Assembly: GCF_001486505.1 (NCBI RefSeq)
Contig: NZ_LN909065.1
Coordinates: 930,001 to 994,000, forward strand
Origin: Paenibacillus rubinfantis
GTDB lineage: Bacteria > Bacillota > Bacilli > Paenibacillales > Paenibacillaceae
Direction: 5' to 3'
Length of the DNA: 64,000 nt
Shown: positions 60,449 to 64,000 of the stretch, in pieces
Layout of the letters: each line of letters starts with the position of its first letter
Numbering within the stretch: position 1 is the stretch's first letter
The notes under the pieces: generated by a model
Database searches by the model: none
Told to the model about the DNA's origin: nothing
What the model saw: only the letters and a program-made list of their open reading frames with translations
Program-made: the position numbers and the translations under genes

Positions 60449-61222
60449 TCACTTCACCGCCACAAAAAAGAGCCGGGCCGCATCCTCCACCGCCTCGACC
60501 CACTCGAAATCCGCATAGATGGAAACGTCGCGGAAGCCGCAACGCAGCAGCTCGCTCTTCATCCAAGCCGGGTCGTAGGCCCGCTGAATATGCGTCTCTT
60601 CAAACCGGCGATACAGACCGGGTCCTTGCTCCTCCTCGCGGGCGAAGATCGTCAGATGATGTTCGATCTCGTTGCGATACGCATCCCGCTCGCACGTCCA
60701 GATATAGGACACGCTGGGCTCATCCCAAATGAACGGCTGCTCCTCCTCGTACCGGATCAAAGTGTTAGGATGATGCACGTCGAACAGGAACGTCCCTCCG
60801 GGCTTCAACCCCTCGTATGTACGGCGGAAGGTCCGGATGATATCGTCCTCTTCCAGCAGATAGTTCAGGCAATCGCAAAAAGAAATGACGGCATCAACCG
60901 GCTCAGGGGCGGTCCACTCCGTCATATCCTGCTGCACCCAACGCACGCTGCCCTCGCGGAACAGCCGGGCTCCTTGGGGTGTGGTTTCCATTTTGCGGCG
61001 GGCCACCGCCAGCATGTCGGCGGACAAATCGATGCCCGTCACCTCAAAGCCGGCATTCACCAGCGGGATCGTAATGCTGCCGGTTCCGCAGCCGAGGTCA
61101 ACGACCGTCTTTGGCATCCCGTGCCGTTCCCAGGCCGTGCGGGCAAACCGGATCCAGTCCGGGTAAGGCATGTCCTCCATCAATTCGTCGTATACATAAG
61201 CAAATTTCCGATATGATGCCAT
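60449..61222 (-). CDS. yqeM: SAM-dependent methyltransferase (YqeM-like)
   Basis: The 257-residue class I methyltransferase begins YRKFAYVYDELMEDMPYPDW, a YqeM hallmark, and has the SAM motif VVDLGCGTGSITIPLVNAGF and ISFCDCLNYLLEEDDI. Bacillus yqeM lies in the same yqeI-nadD-yqeK-rsfS-yqeM run. The substrate is unknown. It ends next to the repeat at 60.2-60.4 kb; in the ancestral order comER-leuS would follow but they are 37 kb away here. Confidence 0.92.
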   Translation of the reverse strand: MASYRKFAYVYDELMEDMPYPDWIRFARTAWERHGMPKTVVDLGCGTGSITIPLVNAGFEVTGIDLSADMLAVARRKMETTPQGARLFREGSVRWVQQDMTEWTAPEPVDAVISFCDCLNYLLEEDDIIRTFRRTYEGLKPGGTFLFDVHHPNTLIRYEEEQPFIWDEPSVSYIWTCERDAYRNEIEHHLTIFAREEEQGPGLYRRFEETHIQRAYDPAWMKSELLRCGFRDVSIYADFEWVEAVEDAARLFFVAVK

Positions 61223-61270
61223 GGGCTAGCTCGTCACCGCTTTCTGTCTGGATGCTGCTTATTCCGTTAT

Positions 61271-62188
61271 TTAAGCTTCCGGTTGGTTCGTGTCGTCCCC
61301 GCTGGCGGCCGGTTTTTCGACCAAATAGGTCCAGTTTTCCTTCTGAACGACTTTGCCTTCCTTCATCAATTTGCCGATCGCCCGCTTAAACGCGGATTTG
61401 CTGATGGCAAACCGCTGCTTGATCAAATCCGGCGGCGTTGCGTCCGAATACGGCATCCCGCCGCCCGGCCGGCTCTCCAGATACGCGAGGATCTTGTCCG
61501 CGTCCTGGCCCATGCCGATTTCCTTCCGCGGGGCCATCGCCAGGTTTACGCGCCCGTCCTCGCGGATATGGGCCACGCGGACCTGTAGCCGCTCGCCCAG
61601 CCGTAACAGTCGGTTCCGCTCGGTCGAATGAATCATGCCAATCGCGCCAAATCCCAGCACACCGCCCTGAACGACAACAAACGTGCCCATTTGCAGCGGC
61701 TTATAGACGATCGCGTCCAGCCATTGGTTTTTCCAGGATTCCGGGGCATGGAAGGTCTGTGGAGCCAGCTCTTGCTCGCCCGCCAGCTTCGCTTTAAGCC
61801 GTCCTTGCTTGTCGTGCTCCATGATGACGTACACCTGGTCGCCAACCTGGGGGTGCAGCTCCTTCAGTTCGGGCAGTTCGCGGATCGGCAGCAGCAACTG
61901 ACGGCCCAGCCCCATCTCCAGGAAGCAGCCCAGCCGCGGATGCACGTCCGCCACTTCGAGCAGCGCCAGCTCACCCAGCGTCAGATACGGCTTTTTCATC
62001 GTGGCCGCCAGACGGTCTTCCGTATCGTAGAACAGGAACACCTCTACCGTTTCCCCCGGCTTGACCTGGCGAGTCAGCTCGGAATAATGCAGCAGAACAT
62101 CCTGCCCCCCAGCGCTAAGAAAATATCCGTACGGCGATACCTCACGATCAATCGGTAAAGATACGATCGTTCCCGCGACCAGACTCAT
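61271..62188 (-). CDS. cvfB: S1-like RNA-binding protein CvfB/YitL
   Basis: The 305-residue protein has multiple S1-like OB domains (YFLSAGGQDVLLHYSELTRQ; QVGDQVYVIMEHDKQGRLKA) and a C-terminal winged helix (LIKQRFAISKSAFKRAIGKL). CvfB was found as a virulence regulator in staphylococci and binds RNA. ATG at 62188 overlaps the rsfS stop (ATGA) and has GTGGAG five bases upstream, so it is coupled to rsfS. Confidence 0.93.
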   Translation of the reverse strand: MSLVAGTIVSLPIDREVSPYGYFLSAGGQDVLLHYSELTRQVKPGETVEVFLFYDTEDRLAATMKKPYLTLGELALLEVADVHPRLGCFLEMGLGRQLLLPIRELPELKELHPQVGDQVYVIMEHDKQGRLKAKLAGEQELAPQTFHAPESWKNQWLDAIVYKPLQMGTFVVVQGGVLGFGAIGMIHSTERNRLLRLGERLQVRVAHIREDGRVNLAMAPRKEIGMGQDADKILAYLESRPGGGMPYSDATPPDLIKQRFAISKSAFKRAIGKLMKEGKVVQKENWTYLVEKPAASGDDTNQPEA

Positions 62189-62532
62189 ACGGTCTCCACT
62201 ACTTTGGCATCCGACCAAAGCCGTTCGATATTGTAATATTCGCGCTCATCGCGATGGAACACATGGACAACCACATCGCCCAAATCCATCAGTACCCAGC
62301 GGGCGGAATCCATCCCTTCGATGCCGCGGACATTCGCGCCGGCTTCATGCGCTCTTTTTCGGACCTCGGTGGCGATCGCCTGCACCTGTGTGTCCGAGTT
62401 GCCGTGACAGATCACGAAATAGTCTGCAATCAGGGAAATCCCCTTCAAATCCAGCGCCACGATGTTCATTGCCTTTTTATCGTCAGCGGCTTGCACCGCC
62501 ATGTTCATGAGTTCGTTCGAACTTATTGCCAT
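62185..62532 (-). CDS. rsfS: Ribosome silencing factor RsfS
   Basis: The 115-residue protein has DDKKAMNIVALDLKGISLIA, DYFVICHGNSDTQVQAIA and ARWVLMDLGDVVVHVFHRDE, all typical of RsfS/Iojap. It binds ribosomal protein L14 and blocks subunit joining in stationary phase. Overlaps cvfB by 4 bp and follows yqeK by 13 bp. Confidence 0.97.
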   Translation of the reverse strand: MAISSNELMNMAVQAADDKKAMNIVALDLKGISLIADYFVICHGNSDTQVQAIATEVRKRAHEAGANVRGIEGMDSARWVLMDLGDVVVHVFHRDEREYYNIERLWSDAKVVETV

Positions 62533-62545
62533 TCACTCAGCCTCC

Positions 62546-63121
62546 CTAGTTTTTGATCTTATTTACGATTAAATCGTTCCGCGCCAATACCGTCAGCGGG
62601 AAGATCGGTTTCCCCTTCTCCAGCAAAAAGGAAATCGTCGAATCAAACCCCGCCACCAGCGCGTCCTCCAGACTCGTTTCCGCCAGCTTGCGAATGTTCT
62701 CCACGCCCGGGAATTCGCGACCCGGCTCGATATAATCGGCCAGGCAGACGATTTTGTCCAGCAGGGTCATCCCCTCTCGGCCCGAGGTATGGTAACGGAT
62801 CGCATCCAGTACCTCCTCGTCCTCCACGCCATAATCCCGCTGGGAGATAAAAGCCCCTACCTCGGCGTGCAGCAGTTGCTTGTCATGCCGGAGCAACTCG
62901 GCGTTCAGGCCGTTATCGCGGATAATTGCCTCCTGCTCCTCAATCGGCCAAAACTTGGCCAGATCATGCAGCAGGGCGGCCAAATCCGCCTTGACCGGAT
63001 CGGCCCCGTACCGTTTGGCCAGGATCACCGCGCTCTCCATCACGCCTTCGACATGCTTCCAGCGTTTGGCCGGCATCCCCGCCGAAACGGCGGCGATCAG
63101 TTCTTCACGGCTGTAGCCCAT
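62546..63121 (-). CDS. yqeK: HD-domain hydrolase YqeK (Ap4A hydrolase type)
   Basis: The 191-residue protein has an HD signature (KHVEGVMESAVILAKRYGAD; ALLHDLAKFWP; LLHAEVGAFI) and YHTSGREGMTLLDKIVCLAD. YqeK family members cleave diadenosine tetraphosphate symmetrically. The start overlaps the end of nadD by 17 bp, indicating coupling. Confidence 0.95.
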   Translation of the reverse strand: MGYSREELIAAVSAGMPAKRWKHVEGVMESAVILAKRYGADPVKADLAALLHDLAKFWPIEEQEAIIRDNGLNAELLRHDKQLLHAEVGAFISQRDYGVEDEEVLDAIRYHTSGREGMTLLDKIVCLADYIEPGREFPGVENIRKLAETSLEDALVAGFDSTISFLLEKGKPIFPLTVLARNDLIVNKIKN

Positions 63122-63698
63122 ACAATCTGCTCCTTGTCATATATTCATATACGGCGTCCGGCACCATATACCTGACGGAACGTCCGGCGGATAAGCGGCT
63201 TCGGATCAGGCTTGAGGAAATATCGACGAGCGGCATTTCCGCAAGCTGCACCGCTTCCTGAATAAAGGGAGGTAGCGCGTCCAGCTCCAGGAAGCTTCCG
63301 GGGCGCTGCAGCCCGATAAACGAGAGCATCCCGGCCAAATCCTCAATCCCTTCCCATTTGGGAAGATAATTTACCATGTCCGCCCCGATAATAAAATAAA
63401 ATTCCAGATCGGGATGCTGCGAACGAAGCTCGCGGATCGTATCCACCGTATAGGATACCCCGCCGCGTCGCAGCTCTATGTCGAGCGGCTTAAAGGCGGG
63501 ATGGCTGGCGATCGCCGCCCCCACCATCTCCAGCCGCTGCTGGCCGCTGACGCCGGCCTGATGCTTGTGCGGAGGGATATGAGAGGGCATGAACCAAACC
63601 TCTTCCAAATGGTATTGTTCTCTAGCGGCCTCCGCCGCCAGGAGATGGCCGAGGTGAATCGGATCAAACGCCCCGCCCATAATTCCGACTTTTTTCAT
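63105..63698 (-). CDS. nadD: Nicotinate-nucleotide adenylyltransferase
   Basis: The 197-residue enzyme makes deamido-NAD from nicotinate mononucleotide and ATP. Motifs: GIMGGAFDPIHLGHLLAAEA (GxFDPxHxGH), FMPSHIPPHK, FIIGADMVNYLPKW and ISSSLIRSRLSAGRSVRYMV (ISSTxIR). Length is typical. Located between yhbY and yqeK. Confidence 0.97.
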   Translation of the reverse strand: MKKVGIMGGAFDPIHLGHLLAAEAAREQYHLEEVWFMPSHIPPHKHQAGVSGQQRLEMVGAAIASHPAFKPLDIELRRGGVSYTVDTIRELRSQHPDLEFYFIIGADMVNYLPKWEGIEDLAGMLSFIGLQRPGSFLELDALPPFIQEAVQLAEMPLVDISSSLIRSRLSAGRSVRYMVPDAVYEYMTRSRLYGLQP

Positions 63699-63718
63699 TT
63701 TGCCTATCCTCCACGAAC

Positions 63719-64000
63719 CTATGGAAGTTCGATTTGTTTGTATTCGCGGGACTCTTTATACAAGATAATCGTCCGGCCAATGAGTTGTACCAGCTCCGCG
63801 CCGGCCCCTTCTGCCAACTCTTCGGCGATCTCCTTCGGATCGTCCAGGTTATTGTTCAGCACGGAGATTTTGATCAACTCCCGACGCTCCAACGCTTCCG
63901 AGATTTGTTTAATCATATGCTCGTTCGTGCCGCCTTTGCCCACTTGAAAAATCGGCTGCAGCCCATGCGCCATACTGCGCAGATAACGCTTTTGTTTTCC
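63719..64000 (-). CDS. yqeI: YhbY/YqeI RNA-binding protein, partial (N-terminus beyond window)
   Basis: The visible product reads GKQKRYLRSMAHGLQPIFQV at its start, matching the CRM domain N-terminus of YhbY, then GKGGTNEHMIKQISEALERR and ends REYKQIELP. CRM proteins bind ribosomal RNA precursors and 50S subunits. The internal ATG at 63973 is not the true start because upstream codons continue the conserved domain to the window edge. Confidence 0.95.
   Translation of the reverse strand, partial: GKQKRYLRSMAHGLQPIFQVGKGGTNEHMIKQISEALERRELIKISVLNNNLDDPKEIAEELAEGAGAELVQLIGRTIILYKESREYKQIELP

Overview
The window looks like a chromosomal segment of a Gram-positive, endospore-forming bacterium of the Paenibacillus group. 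This is inferred from gene content and order: gpr, spoIIP and a yqxA-like gene (sporulation); the late-competence cluster comEA-comEB-comEC with divergent comER; holA-rpsT; leuS behind a T-box; and yqeI-nadD-yqeK-rsfS-cvfB-methyltransferase at the right end. Other supports are moderately high GC, strong GGAGG ribosome binding sites with frequent GTG/TTG starts, and numerous receptor/peptide-type regulators. No database search was possible, so species is not assigned.

Layout. 1-5.5 kb: partial LacI regulator, then yqxA-like, spoIIP, gpr (minus), rpsT (plus), holA (minus). 5.5-6.9 kb: no genes; three tandem copies of a 185-bp nested-palindrome repeat and a 100-bp direct repeat. 6.9-8.7 kb: anti-sigma/ECF sigma pair. 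8.9-15.6 kb: one probable polycistronic unit (two histidine phosphatases, a maltodextrin-type ABC importer without ATPase, MgtC-like protein, LacI regulator). 15.7-23.6 kb: comEC, comEB, comEA, comER, leuS and its T-box. 23.7-24.5 kb: tRNA-Pro, a tiny holin-like type I toxin with a predicted antisense RNA, and a small membrane protein. 24.5-27.6 kb: SDR, AraC regulator, aromatic-acid exporter-like protein. 27.7-30.7 kb: TPP riboswitch and tenI-thiS-thiG-thiH. 30.8-41.2 kb: HTH/glycine-rich repeat protein, YkvI-like transporter, AraC-Gfo/Idh-ThuA-Gfo/Idh sugar group, and a very large hybrid sensor kinase with receiver. 41.3-50.4 kb: uronate (KDG) catabolism (eda, kduI, DeoR, kduD, kdgK) interrupted by adaA-adaB and an SPL-type radical SAM gene. 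50.5-59.4 kb: three paralogous HTH-TPR receptors flanking RNase J, two of them with a tiny secreted-peptide gene overlapping the receptor 3' end out of frame, plus a group IIC intron inserted after the RNase J terminator. 59.5-64 kb: SGNH hydrolase, a second nested-palindrome repeat, then the conserved yqeI-nadD-yqeK-rsfS-cvfB-methyltransferase run.

The most interesting system is the 50.5-58.9 kb block. Each complete cassette encodes a cytoplasmic HTH-TPR receptor (RRNPP type, resembling the AloR group described in Paenibacillus polymyxa, from memory) and a 31-37 aa precursor that begins RKW, has a hydrophobic export segment and ends in a glycine-containing tail. Both precursor genes are too short for ordinary gene calling. 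A second original observation is that two unrelated intergenic repeat families share one design: four 22-23 nt units arranged forward-forward-reverse-reverse with about 50 bp between like-oriented units.
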